DNA of 64,000 nucleotides from Thermogemmatispora carboxidivorans. Its GTDB lineage: Bacteria > Chloroflexota > Ktedonobacteria > Ktedonobacterales > Ktedonobacteraceae. Position 1 is the stretch's first letter. Each line of letters starts with the position of its first letter. The notes beneath the pieces were generated by a model. The model did no database searches. It was not told the DNA's origin and saw nothing but the letters and a program-made list of their open reading frames with translations. This document shows positions 43,889-52,166 of this stretch, one piece after another. A program made the position numbers and the translations under genes. The DNA lies in contig NZ_JNIM01000001.1 in assembly GCF_000702505.1 (NCBI RefSeq), positions 1,240,001 to 1,304,000 of the forward strand, given 5' to 3'.

Positions 43889-44160
43889 TCCTGAACAACA
43901 TCAAGGCGCGAGGTGGAGGAAGAGCCTGCCCCGGTCCCGGAGAGCTGGCCCTCGAGACTTGCCGCCTGGCGCAGAATGGAGTAGACTGCTGCGGAGGGCC
44001 GGGACCCGATAGGGAGGCCTTCTCAAAAGACCGTTCGGTTGGCTTGTAGACGGCCCTGATAGTACCTTCGGGCCAGAGTGAGTCACAGCTGCAACGTACC
44101 AGAAGCAGAACAAGGCGATCAATGTGGATGAATTTGCCGACTACTTGGGTCATCCTTTTG

Positions 44161-44169
44161 TGTTATACT
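44161..44169 (+). promoter_or_regulatory. Extended -10 promoter of the histidine kinase operon
   Basis: TGT-TATACT, 78 bp before the kinase ATG, without a good -35. The remaining gap 43889-44160 holds no gene that I can support. Confidence 0.5.
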
Positions 44170-44246
44170 GCTGGTGATTGTATAGAGAAAAAGCTCCAGG
44201 CTGACTGTTCAAGAGGTGGTAGTCTGGTTCATTGTTGGGGGGAACA

Positions 44247-46898
44247 ATGAAGGCAGGGACGCGCGTCTCCACGCTGGATGAATCTGCTATCGTCGAGCGT
44301 GTGGTTCGCATCATTTCGAGCGTCCGCGGCTCGAAACCCGACTATACCAGGCTTGCGGCAGAGCTGGCGCCGACCATCCCATTTGACGTTTTTGGCGTAG
44401 TCCTGCTAAGGCATGACCGTCAAGCGGTGCGTGTGACGGTCTGCTGGCGGGGGGAGGGCGATGCCTGGCAAGCGCGCTACCATCAGCATCCGCTGCCCGA
44501 ATCGCGGGCGGAGCAGGTGCTGAGACGCCCCATTATGCTCGTTGAGAACTATCCGCAGGGAGCAGATGGACCGCCGGCGAAAGTAGGGGATGCCCTGAGC
44601 GGCCACCCACAGCTCCACTCGGCTGCGATTGTACCATTGGTGGTCGAAGATCGTGTGCTGGGCACCCTGGAGCTGGGGAGCTGTCTGCTAGGCACCTATG
44701 ATGATCCCTCGCTGTGCCGCCTGTTGGAGGCGGTTGGGCGCGTCTTAGCGGCAGCTATCGAGGGGGTGCAGGTAGGGGGTAGTGCCCAGATTCAGGACCG
44801 GCAGCGGGAGGCGCTCAAAGCCGTCTCCAGCGCCCTGGCTTCGACGATGGATCTGGCCACCATCTTTCAGCGCATCGTCAGCGGCATTGCCGAAGCGCTG
44901 CGCGTCTGGTCGGCGATTATCACCATCGACCGCCGGGGCCAGCGAGGGGGCCTGCGTCTGGAGGCTCAGGCGGGCCTGGAGGCCCAAACCCTCGCGCGGA
45001 TTATCGAGAGCGGGCAAGCCCTCAGCAAGCAGTGCATCATTGGCTACAGCCTGCTCCATCGCCAGCCGCAATTTTCCAACGACATCGGCAGTGACTTGCG
45101 CTTCCCGGCCAGTCAGCCCCTCTACAGCCAGCTCAAGATTCGCTCCATCTTTGTCCACCCGCTGGTGACTGACTCCACCGTATACGGAGCCTTACTGCTC
45201 TGCTCCGAGGAAGCAGGCGGTTTTACGCCGCTCAAAGTAGACATTCTCTCCCTCTTTGCGAGCCAGGCCACCATTGCCATTCACAACGGCATGCTGCTCG
45301 AAGCAGTACGGCGGCAACAGCGCTTTCGGGAGATCGTCGCACGGCTCGAAGCGACCCAGCGGCAGTGGAGTGCAGAAACGGAGGAGCGTCTGCTGCAGCA
45401 GGTGCGCAATGAATGCGAGCAGACCTTTGGCATCAGCTTCATCAGCCTGCTGCGCTTCATTGCCGACTACCTGCTGGCCTGTCCTGAGCAGCATCTGCAG
45501 GCTCTCATGAACGCCGTGCGTCAGCGTAGCCAGGTCGTTGGGGCCTCTTCCCCGATGCTGTCTGATGAACAGGGGAGAGAAGCCACAGGGACGGTAGTCG
45601 TTGCTCAGGCGCAAGATCCCAGTGCGGCCCTGCTCACGCGCAGCGCCGAAGAAGCGCTTGAGCGTGCCAGCATTCTGAGCGAACTGGGCCGCCTGGTCCA
45701 ACTCCATGAGCATCTGCCGGGCCATCTGACCGACGCCTGGTTTGCTGTTGATCTTAGTGGGCGCTGCATCTATATGAATCCTGCGGCGGAGAGCCTGTGC
45801 GGTGTCCGTCTGCAGGCCGGAGACAGTCGGCAACTCGCTGAAATGTTTTCGACTCTCCTCGCTCTTGCGCGCGATCGTGAGCAGCTAGAGCAATACCTCG
45901 GCCAATTTACCCAGGAGCAGGCACGGACCTGGGAGCTACGCTGTGCCTTTGCCAGCGAGCCACCACAAGAGGAAGCGGCCAGCAGAGCGGTGGGAAGCGA
46001 TGAGAGCCAGCGACACGAGCGCCGGGGGGGAGCCAGTCAGGACAACACGAGCCTTGATCGCTACTATCTCTTCACCCGCCATCCTGTCAGAGACCAGCAC
46101 GGGCAGCTCAAAGCCTATGCGCTCCAGGCCCACGATATCACCGAACAGGTGCGCGACGAAAAGAACAAATTGGCCCTGCTCTCCTCGGTCTCCCATGATC
46201 TGCGCACACCCCTCACATCCATCAAAGCGGCCATCACCGGGCTACTGGAGCCGGGCATTGTCTGGGATGAAGAGACGAGGCGGGAGATTCTGCGCGAAGT
46301 CGATAGCGAGACCGATCATCTGACCGTGCTCATCAACGCTCTGATTGAGATGTCGCGCATTGAAATGGGGGCGCTGACCCTTGAGAAAGAGTGGTGCGAC
46401 ATGAACGAGCTGCTCAACAGCGCCCTGCTACGCTTAGCGCGCAGTTTGGGAAGAAAGCCCCCCATCCGCCTCTGTCTGCAGCCGCCCTTGCCGCTCCTCG
46501 TTCACGTCGACTATGCACAGATGGAGCGCGTCTTCTATAATCTTCTGGAGAATGCCCTGCGTCATAACGGACCGCATGAAGAGATCTCGGTTGAACTAGA
46601 GGTCGTGGACGGTATCCTGCGCGGTTGCATCCTCGCTCGTGGCTACCAGCTCCCGGAAGGAGAGCGTGAACGTATTTTCAGGACCTTTTATAGCGTTGAT
46701 CCCCAGGGGAATGGCCTCAGTCTAGCCATCTGCCGAGGCGTCATCGAGGCGCATGGAGGGCGGATCTGGATAGAGTCGTCTCCTGGAGGAGGAGCCACCT
46801 TTGTCTTCGCCCTGCCGGTCTGCTCCTGTGGTCCCGGTCCCGGCCCGGCCCACAGCCTGCCTTCGCCCGCTGCACGGTTGTCGGAGGAACAAGAATGA
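44247..46898 (+). CDS. GAF-PAS sensor histidine kinase with altered G1 box
   Basis: An 883-residue cytoplasmic kinase. There are two GAF domains (about 30-190 and 200-370), a helical linker, a PAS-like domain (about 495-645, AWFAVDLSGRCIYMNPAAESLCGV), then HisKA with SSVSHDLRTPLTSIKAAI (phospho-acceptor His) and a HATPase domain with N-box NLLENALRHN. No membrane segment or signal peptide. The G1 box, normally DxGxG, reads ILARGYQLP, so the ADP-contacting Asp is Ala and the second Gly is Gln; the G2 region GNGLSLAICRGVIEAHGG is kept. Activity may be weakened or nucleotide binding altered. The ATG at 44247 follows GGGGGGAACA. It overlaps its response regulator gene by 4 bp. Confidence 0.92.
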   Translation: MKAGTRVSTLDESAIVERVVRIISSVRGSKPDYTRLAAELAPTIPFDVFGVVLLRHDRQAVRVTVCWRGEGDAWQARYHQHPLPESRAEQVLRRPIMLVENYPQGADGPPAKVGDALSGHPQLHSAAIVPLVVEDRVLGTLELGSCLLGTYDDPSLCRLLEAVGRVLAAAIEGVQVGGSAQIQDRQREALKAVSSALASTMDLATIFQRIVSGIAEALRVWSAIITIDRRGQRGGLRLEAQAGLEAQTLARIIESGQALSKQCIIGYSLLHRQPQFSNDIGSDLRFPASQPLYSQLKIRSIFVHPLVTDSTVYGALLLCSEEAGGFTPLKVDILSLFASQATIAIHNGMLLEAVRRQQRFREIVARLEATQRQWSAETEERLLQQVRNECEQTFGISFISLLRFIADYLLACPEQHLQALMNAVRQRSQVVGASSPMLSDEQGREATGTVVVAQAQDPSAALLTRSAEEALERASILSELGRLVQLHEHLPGHLTDAWFAVDLSGRCIYMNPAAESLCGVRLQAGDSRQLAEMFSTLLALARDREQLEQYLGQFTQEQARTWELRCAFASEPPQEEAASRAVGSDESQRHERRGGASQDNTSLDRYYLFTRHPVRDQHGQLKAYALQAHDITEQVRDEKNKLALLSSVSHDLRTPLTSIKAAITGLLEPGIVWDEETRREILREVDSETDHLTVLINALIEMSRIEMGALTLEKEWCDMNELLNSALLRLARSLGRKPPIRLCLQPPLPLLVHVDYAQMERVFYNLLENALRHNGPHEEISVELEVVDGILRGCILARGYQLPEGERERIFRTFYSVDPQGNGLSLAICRGVIEAHGGRIWIESSPGGGATFVFALPVCSCGPGPGPAHSLPSPAARLSEEQE

Positions 46899-47674
46899 GA
46901 TCCCGAGGCAAGCGCATCCTGGTTGTCGATGACGAACTCTCAATTCAGCGTATTTTGCGCAGAAACCTGCTCATGAGCGGTTATGAAGTGCTGGTGGCCG
47001 ACAACGGAGAGGAAGCGCTCAAAGCAGTGCGCCAGCATGAGCCCGACCTGATCCTGCTCGATCTCTGCCTGCCGGGGAGCATTGACGGTCTGGAAGTCTG
47101 TGAACAAGTGCGTCGCCAGAGCCAGGTCCCTATCATCGTCCTCTCGGCCAGGACTGAAGAGAAGCAGAAAGTGCGGGCCCTGGATCTGGGGGCAGACGAT
47201 TATCTGACCAAGCCCTTTAGTAACGCCGAACTGTTAGCGCGCGTGCGGGCCTGCCTGCGCCGCGCCGCCAGCGGTATAGGAGGCAGGCAGCAAGAAGAAG
47301 CGCAAGTATTGCGCAGCAGCGATGGCTATTTGATCATGGACGTCGAGCGTCGCTACGTGCGGGCGGGCGAGCGTGAGGTGCGTCTCACCCCCACCGAATT
47401 TGAGCTGTTGCGACAGCTCATGCTCCACGCTGGCAAAGTCCTGACCCATCGCACGCTACTGCGAGCGGTATGGGGGCCTGAGTACGGAGAAGAGGCGGAC
47501 TATCTGCGCGTCTATGTGCGGCAACTGCGGCGCAAAGTCGAGCAAGAACCCTCACGCCCGCGCTACATCCTCACCGAGCCGGGGGTTGGCTATGTTTTTC
47601 AGGCGGATGGGCGGCGTGATCAGCAGCCGACCGCGGCCTCTGGCGTGAGCAATAGTGGCCCGGCAGAGGAATAA
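46895..47674 (+). CDS. OmpR-family response regulator
   Basis: A 259-residue DNA-binding response regulator, the partner of the kinase whose gene overlaps it by 4 bp. Receiver at 1-125 with Asp-Asp at the start (VVDDELS), phospho-acceptor in LILLDLCLPG and KPFS; winged-helix at about 145-240 (LTPTEFELLRQLMLHAGKVLTH, then YLRVYVRQLRRKVE). The layout is closest to KdpE/PhoB-type proteins. Target genes unknown. Confidence 0.94.
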   Translation: MRSRGKRILVVDDELSIQRILRRNLLMSGYEVLVADNGEEALKAVRQHEPDLILLDLCLPGSIDGLEVCEQVRRQSQVPIIVLSARTEEKQKVRALDLGADDYLTKPFSNAELLARVRACLRRAASGIGGRQQEEAQVLRSSDGYLIMDVERRYVRAGEREVRLTPTEFELLRQLMLHAGKVLTHRTLLRAVWGPEYGEEADYLRVYVRQLRRKVEQEPSRPRYILTEPGVGYVFQADGRRDQQPTAASGVSNSGPAEE

Positions 47675-47813
47675 TTAATGAGATTTTAATGCCAACAAGG
47701 CCCTTCTTTATGGAGAATTGAGCCGGCTTGCTGTACACTGTTATTCGGAAGAATGGGAGTTCTTTACTATATTACCGGTATTTCTTGACAGAGGCAAAGC
47801 GAGCAGGCATGCT

Positions 47814-48668
47814 ATGGCTAGAGCGATGGTGCGGCCAAGGCCGCTCAAAGTCCTCATCATGGGGCAGCAGGAAAGCCTGAACACCATCTTAGAGAGGCAT
47901 CTGCGCCAGCGTGGCTATGAAGTCCGAGTCCTGCTGCGTAGGGGAGAGATAGACCCGGGGAGTTGGGTAGGAGACGTCCTCTTATATGACATGGATGGAG
48001 GAGGGGAGGAGGCGATGAGAGGGAGAGAGGGAGAGAAGCTGCTGCAGCCACCAAGAAACTGGCCGGAAGCTCGCTTTACTGTGATCATGGGAAGCAGCTC
48101 CGTCTCGCGTGATCGGCTAGAGGAGCTAGGCGTTGTTGCCTTTTTGCTCAAGCCCTTTGACGTGGGGCGGCTGTTACGCTACCTCAGTACTCTGCAGCGG
48201 CTGGTCCAGACAAGCGAAGAGCGAGGTGCCTCTTTCATCAGCGATGAGCAACGAGCTGAGGGCAGACGGGCGCGGGTGCTGATCGTCGATGATGACATTG
48301 ATGTAGCTCAGACGATTCAGCAGTCGCTCAAGGCCGTAGCTGACTACGAACTGGCGGTAGCCCACGATGGATTAGAGGCGCTGGAGCGTTGTGTCGAGTG
48401 GCGACCGCATTGCGTAGTTGCCGATCTGATCATGCCCTGGATGAACGGCTATCAAATGATGCGCTGTCTGAAGCGCAGTGCGCTGCCCAGTCCGCCGGCC
48501 TTTGTTCTGATGAGTGCCCTGACGCCGCGGCAACTGGAGCGCAGACCCTATTTACGAGAAGAGAAGTCGGTGGTCTACGTCGAGAAGCCCTTCTTTGTCG
48601 AGCACCTGCAAGCAGCGATTGAGCAGGCGCTGCAGAAACTGGCACCGGCAACGCGACCACTTGCATAG
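47814..48668 (+). CDS. Tandem receiver protein with pseudo-receiver
   Basis: A 284-residue protein with two receiver folds and no output domain. The first (about 8-130) has LKVLIMGQQES at the place of the acidic pocket, so it lacks the metal-binding Asp pair, though VLLYDMDG and LLKPFD keep the acceptor-like Asp and the Lys: probably a pseudo-receiver. The second (about 155-275) is complete (VLIVDDDID, CVVADLIMPWMNGYQ, VEKPF). The ATG at 47814 is chosen to begin just before the first strand; the frame is open further upstream. Next gene starts 23 bp downstream. Confidence 0.82.
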   Translation: MARAMVRPRPLKVLIMGQQESLNTILERHLRQRGYEVRVLLRRGEIDPGSWVGDVLLYDMDGGGEEAMRGREGEKLLQPPRNWPEARFTVIMGSSSVSRDRLEELGVVAFLLKPFDVGRLLRYLSTLQRLVQTSEERGASFISDEQRAEGRRARVLIVDDDIDVAQTIQQSLKAVADYELAVAHDGLEALERCVEWRPHCVVADLIMPWMNGYQMMRCLKRSALPSPPAFVLMSALTPRQLERRPYLREEKSVVYVEKPFFVEHLQAAIEQALQKLAPATRPLA

Positions 48669-48691
48669 AGAAGAAAAGGAAGAAGAGAAGA

Positions 48692-50095
48692 ATGGAGCAG
48701 CAAGATCGTATTATGGATGGTGACCTGCAGACGCTGGGTCTGCAGTCCATTCTCAAGATGCTTGCCCTCAGCGGTAAGACAGGCACGCTGTTTGTCCATT
48801 CCGGTCCTGAGACACTTTCGATCGCCTTGCGCAAGGGCCAGATTGTAGCCTTGCGCGAGGAGGGTGCTCCCCAGCTCGATCTGCTCACCATGCTCTGTCT
48901 GCTCAATCGGCTTGATCCACGCAGGGCGCAGATGGTTCGCGAGCTGGCACGAGGCGATATGCAAGTGGCGCTGGCGCTGCTGGTGGAACGAGGCTGGATG
49001 AGCGCCGAGGAGATGCAGCGTCGGCTGGAGTTTGCCGTCACCCAGTCAATCAGTCATGCCTTACGCTGGGCAGAGGGGCGTTTTTCCTTTCATCGGCGTC
49101 TGCTGGCGATCGAGAGCCGCATGCAGCCGCTCGACATTGACTCAGTGCTGCTAGAGGCTCTGCGTCAGGCCGATGAGTGGGAAGAGATGGGCGAGCTGCA
49201 CCTGACGCGCACGAGCGTAGCGCGCTGGCTGCCAGAGGTCAAAAACAGCAACGATCTGCGCAGCCTGGGGCTGAGCCAGGAGTATATCGAGGTGCTCTCG
49301 CTCTGTAACGGGGAGATTCCTCTGCAGGCCATCTCCCTGGCGCTGATGATGCCGGAGGCGCGGGTGGCCCGGCTCATGGCTCGCCTGCTGGAGCTGGGAC
49401 TGATCGAGTTAGTAGACACCGAGCTGGAGAAAGCCCTGCAGCATGACCTGCACGATCTCCTGATCCGCTGCCAGCATACCCTCTGGCAGCAGCGCAAGAA
49501 TGTCAGTCCTGAGCAACACCTGCTGAATCTCATTCGTGTGCTGGTTGAGTGCATTAACGGTCTATTAGTACATCACGGACGCTTTGCCAGAAGCCTGCGT
49601 GGGAGGGGGCATGTGCCCACGGGCGAAATCATCCGCTATCTTGAGCGCACCTTCTCACAGCCTTTGCAGCTGCTGGCCAAGCAATATTATCCCATTCTAG
49701 AGACGGCCAGCTTTGTCGATGGGCAGCTTGACTGTGGTGATATCCTGACCCTGGACAAGCTGGTCAAAGGCGAGCAGCTAGAAGAATTTTATTGGGAGGC
49801 GGTCGTGGGGTTGTCGGCATTCTTGCGAATGGTTTTTACCGCCGTCTTGCAAGATGAAGTCGGCAATTCGCACACGAGACAGCAGCTCAACGTTGCCTGG
49901 AAGGCCTTTCTGACCGAGATCGACGCCGAGATTCAGGAATATCAGAAGGTCAGGGCCTATCGCAACGTCCAGCGAGCCAGGGGGCGTGAGTATCAGCCGC
50001 AACCGCCACGTCGAGGGGAGGAGGGACAATGGCAAGGGTTCCCGGAGAGCGGTAGCGCCTACGGGTGGCCTGAGACGCGAAGGAGGTCGATCTAA
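48692..50095 (+). CDS. DUF4388 (PATAN)-domain protein
   Basis: A 467-residue protein. Residues about 8-130 are a DUF4388/PATAN domain (DLQTLGLQSILKMLALSGKTGTLFV, GQIVALREEG, ALRWAEGRFSFHRR). A winged-helix-like part follows (about 165-235), then a long helical C-terminal region and a basic tail. In cyanobacterial PixG/PatA-type regulators a PATAN domain and a receiver are in one protein and act on the pilus motor; here a single-receiver gene starts 2 bp downstream, as if the fusion were split. Role in a surface-motility or pilus pathway is inference. Confidence 0.83.
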   Translation: MEQQDRIMDGDLQTLGLQSILKMLALSGKTGTLFVHSGPETLSIALRKGQIVALREEGAPQLDLLTMLCLLNRLDPRRAQMVRELARGDMQVALALLVERGWMSAEEMQRRLEFAVTQSISHALRWAEGRFSFHRRLLAIESRMQPLDIDSVLLEALRQADEWEEMGELHLTRTSVARWLPEVKNSNDLRSLGLSQEYIEVLSLCNGEIPLQAISLALMMPEARVARLMARLLELGLIELVDTELEKALQHDLHDLLIRCQHTLWQQRKNVSPEQHLLNLIRVLVECINGLLVHHGRFARSLRGRGHVPTGEIIRYLERTFSQPLQLLAKQYYPILETASFVDGQLDCGDILTLDKLVKGEQLEEFYWEAVVGLSAFLRMVFTAVLQDEVGNSHTRQQLNVAWKAFLTEIDAEIQEYQKVRAYRNVQRARGREYQPQPPRRGEEGQWQGFPESGSAYGWPETRRRSI

Positions 50096-50097
50096 GC

Positions 50098-50532
50098 ATG
50101 TCAGCAGTACCGACGGTACTGGTTGTAGATGATAGCCCTACCGTGCGCAAGATTGTGCAGATGACTCTGCAGCGTGAAAATATCCGTGTCATTGCCGCGG
50201 GCGATGGGCTAAGCGCCCTCACCTCGGTGGCAGACGAAATGCCGGCGCTGATTCTCCTGGATGTGCAACTGCCCCGCATGGACGGGTACCAAATTTGCCA
50301 GATCATACGAAAAAACTTGCAGTTTAGACAGATACCTATTATTATGCTCAGTGGGAAAGATGGATTGTTCGACAAGATGCGCGGTCGCCTAGCCGGCTCT
50401 ACCGAATACATCACAAAGCCCTTCGATTCTGCCGAGCTGGTCCAAACGGTCAAGAAGCACCTGGTCAACTGGCAGGAGCGCGTTCCTCCACGCTACGAAG
50501 GTATGCGCCCACGGCTGCGTCGCCGCGGTTAG
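50098..50532 (+). CDS. Single-domain response regulator (PilG/PilH/CheY-like)
   Basis: A 144-residue stand-alone receiver. VVDDSPTVRKIVQ gives the acidic pocket, LILLDVQLPRMDGYQ the acceptor Asp, and ITKPFDS the Lys; a short basic tail (YEGMRPRLRRRG) follows. It begins 2 bp after the DUF4388 gene. Sequence style is that of PilH/PilG regulators in twitching systems. Confidence 0.92.
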   Translation: MSAVPTVLVVDDSPTVRKIVQMTLQRENIRVIAAGDGLSALTSVADEMPALILLDVQLPRMDGYQICQIIRKNLQFRQIPIIMLSGKDGLFDKMRGRLAGSTEYITKPFDSAELVQTVKKHLVNWQERVPPRYEGMRPRLRRRG

Positions 50533-51043
50533 GGAGGGGGTGGCTCTCTCGGTCAGTGATCCGGGTTTGTCTCAGGGGGTGCTGGACCAGTTTCGACGAT
50601 AGGGTAGTGGGGCCAACCAGGGGAAGGAGAAGACGCTCTGATCGACGTCTCGGGCCAAGTCAAGTCGAGTCACTACTGGAGGAGCGTGGGGGCTGTTAAG
50701 TGAGGTGCGTGGTGAGAGAGGGAGAGGGTGCAGGGAAGAAAGGATGGGGGCGGGGCTGTCCGGGATGGTTCAGAACTCGACGGGGTGAGGCGCCAGAGGG
50801 CCGATCGGTCAGTGCGCATCACAGGCTTGCCTCCCTATCTGATCTGCCAGTTCGCTGGCCAAGCCCACAGACAGCATAGTGGTGCTCCGCTTGCTCCGTA
50901 ACGTAGCTCTGGCCGGCTGTCAGATCCAGGTCAGAACGCAGCCCGAGCCCGCTTGGGGATTGCCAAAAATGTCGACTGGCCTTTCTTTCCTAAAAGGCTA
51001 ATGTTTTGACTCTGGAGAAGTTACAACAAGAGGTATAGGGGAA
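50533..51043. other. 511-bp gap inside the signalling block
   Basis: No gene seen on either strand. It splits the block into an upstream part (kinase to receiver) and a downstream part (receiver, CheW, MCP, CheA) that probably has its own promoter in this gap. I found no convincing -35/-10 pair; TTGACT at 51006 has no -10 at a suitable distance. Confidence 0.5.
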
Positions 51044-51409
51044 ATGCCAGGGCAGAAGGTGCTCGTTGTAGACGACAGCTGGACTGAACTCACAATGATC
51101 GCAACCCCACTGCGCAACAGTGGCTTCGAGGTAGTAACAGCGGTCGACGGTGACGAGGCTGTGGAGAAAGTCTTTAAGGAGCGTCCACAGTGCATCGTCC
51201 TGGATGTGGTCCTGCCTAAGCAGAGCGGGTTTCAGCTGTGCCGTAAGCTCAAATCATCGGAGCTGAGTCGGCATATCCCGATCATCTTGCTCACGAGCAA
51301 GAATACGCCCCTCGATCGCTCCTGGGGCCTGCGGCAGGGGGCCGATCTGTACATGACCAAGCCCTTTAACGAGGAAGAACTGGTGGCCAATGTGCGCCGG
51401 CTCCTCTAG
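51044..51409 (+). CDS. Single-domain response regulator (CheY/PilG-like)
   Basis: A 121-residue receiver with VVDDSWTELTMI, CIVLDVVLPKQSGFQ (acceptor Asp) and YMTKPFNEEE (Lys). First gene of the CheW-MCP-CheA group, and in that position it resembles PilG/PilH of Pil-Chp clusters. Likely phosphorylated by the CheA at the end of the group. Confidence 0.92.
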   Translation: MPGQKVLVVDDSWTELTMIATPLRNSGFEVVTAVDGDEAVEKVFKERPQCIVLDVVLPKQSGFQLCRKLKSSELSRHIPIILLTSKNTPLDRSWGLRQGADLYMTKPFNEEELVANVRRLL

Positions 51410-51465
51410 CCTAGCCAGCCGCAGTCAGCTGCCCTAGACAGGCGAGGCAAGGGGGACAGCCCGAT

Positions 51466-52110
51466 GTGCGACCAGAAGTTGGGAGTAATCCTGTGGCAAG
51501 CGATGACCTGAACATGTTGCAACGCGCTCTCCTGGCTCAGCAGCAGTTGCAGCAGCGGGGAGCGCATCCTCCGGCATGGGGGGCCTCGGCGTTGCAGCCT
51601 GAGCAAGTGCGGACCAATGCAGCAGCTGCTCCCGGTGTACCCACTGAGGTACCCGGCGAGCAGTACCTTGCTTTTACTCTGCTCGACCTGGAGTTCGCTT
51701 TCAAGGCGGAGTACATTCAGGGCGTGGAGCGCCTGCTCGACGTGACCCCGGTCCCGAACGTTGCTCCCTGGGTCCGAGGGGTGATCAATCTCCGCGGCTC
51801 CATCGCTTCCGTGGTGGACTTGCGCATCTTCCTGGACAGGGAGCCGCTACCCTATAATCCACGCACTCGCCTGCTATCGGTGCAATATAATGAGATGGTG
51901 ATTTGTCTGGTGGTGGATAGCGTCAGCGAGATGCTCCCCATTCCCGACAACGTTATCGCCAGTGTGAGCACACGCCAGACCAATATTCCACAGTGGGTTG
52001 CTCCCTATGCCGCCGGAACGGCAGTGCTCGGTAAACGTGTCATCATCTTGCTCGATGCCGCACGTTTGCTGTTCTCGGAAAAGATGCAACATTACGAAGC
52101 TCTGGATTAG
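51466..52110 (+). CDS. cheW: CheW-like adaptor (PilI-type)
   Basis: A 214-residue adaptor linking receptor and CheA. After about 60 variable residues rich in Gln and Ala, the CheW fold starts at EQYLAFTLLDLEFAFKAEYIQGVERLLDVTPVPNVAPWVRGVINLRGSIASVVDLRIFL and ends with LVVDSVSEMLPIP, GKRVIILLDAARLL. The NLRGSIASVVDLR signature is clear. The start is ATG 51466 (GGGGGA upstream) or the GTG at 51493. 57 bp from the MCP gene. Confidence 0.94.
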   Translation: MRPEVGSNPVASDDLNMLQRALLAQQQLQQRGAHPPAWGASALQPEQVRTNAAAAPGVPTEVPGEQYLAFTLLDLEFAFKAEYIQGVERLLDVTPVPNVAPWVRGVINLRGSIASVVDLRIFLDREPLPYNPRTRLLSVQYNEMVICLVVDSVSEMLPIPDNVIASVSTRQTNIPQWVAPYAAGTAVLGKRVIILLDAARLLFSEKMQHYEALD

Positions 52111-52166
52111 GATAGGACGGACAGTGCAGCCATTGTTCTGTATTTTCTATAGAGGAGGTCTGGCGG

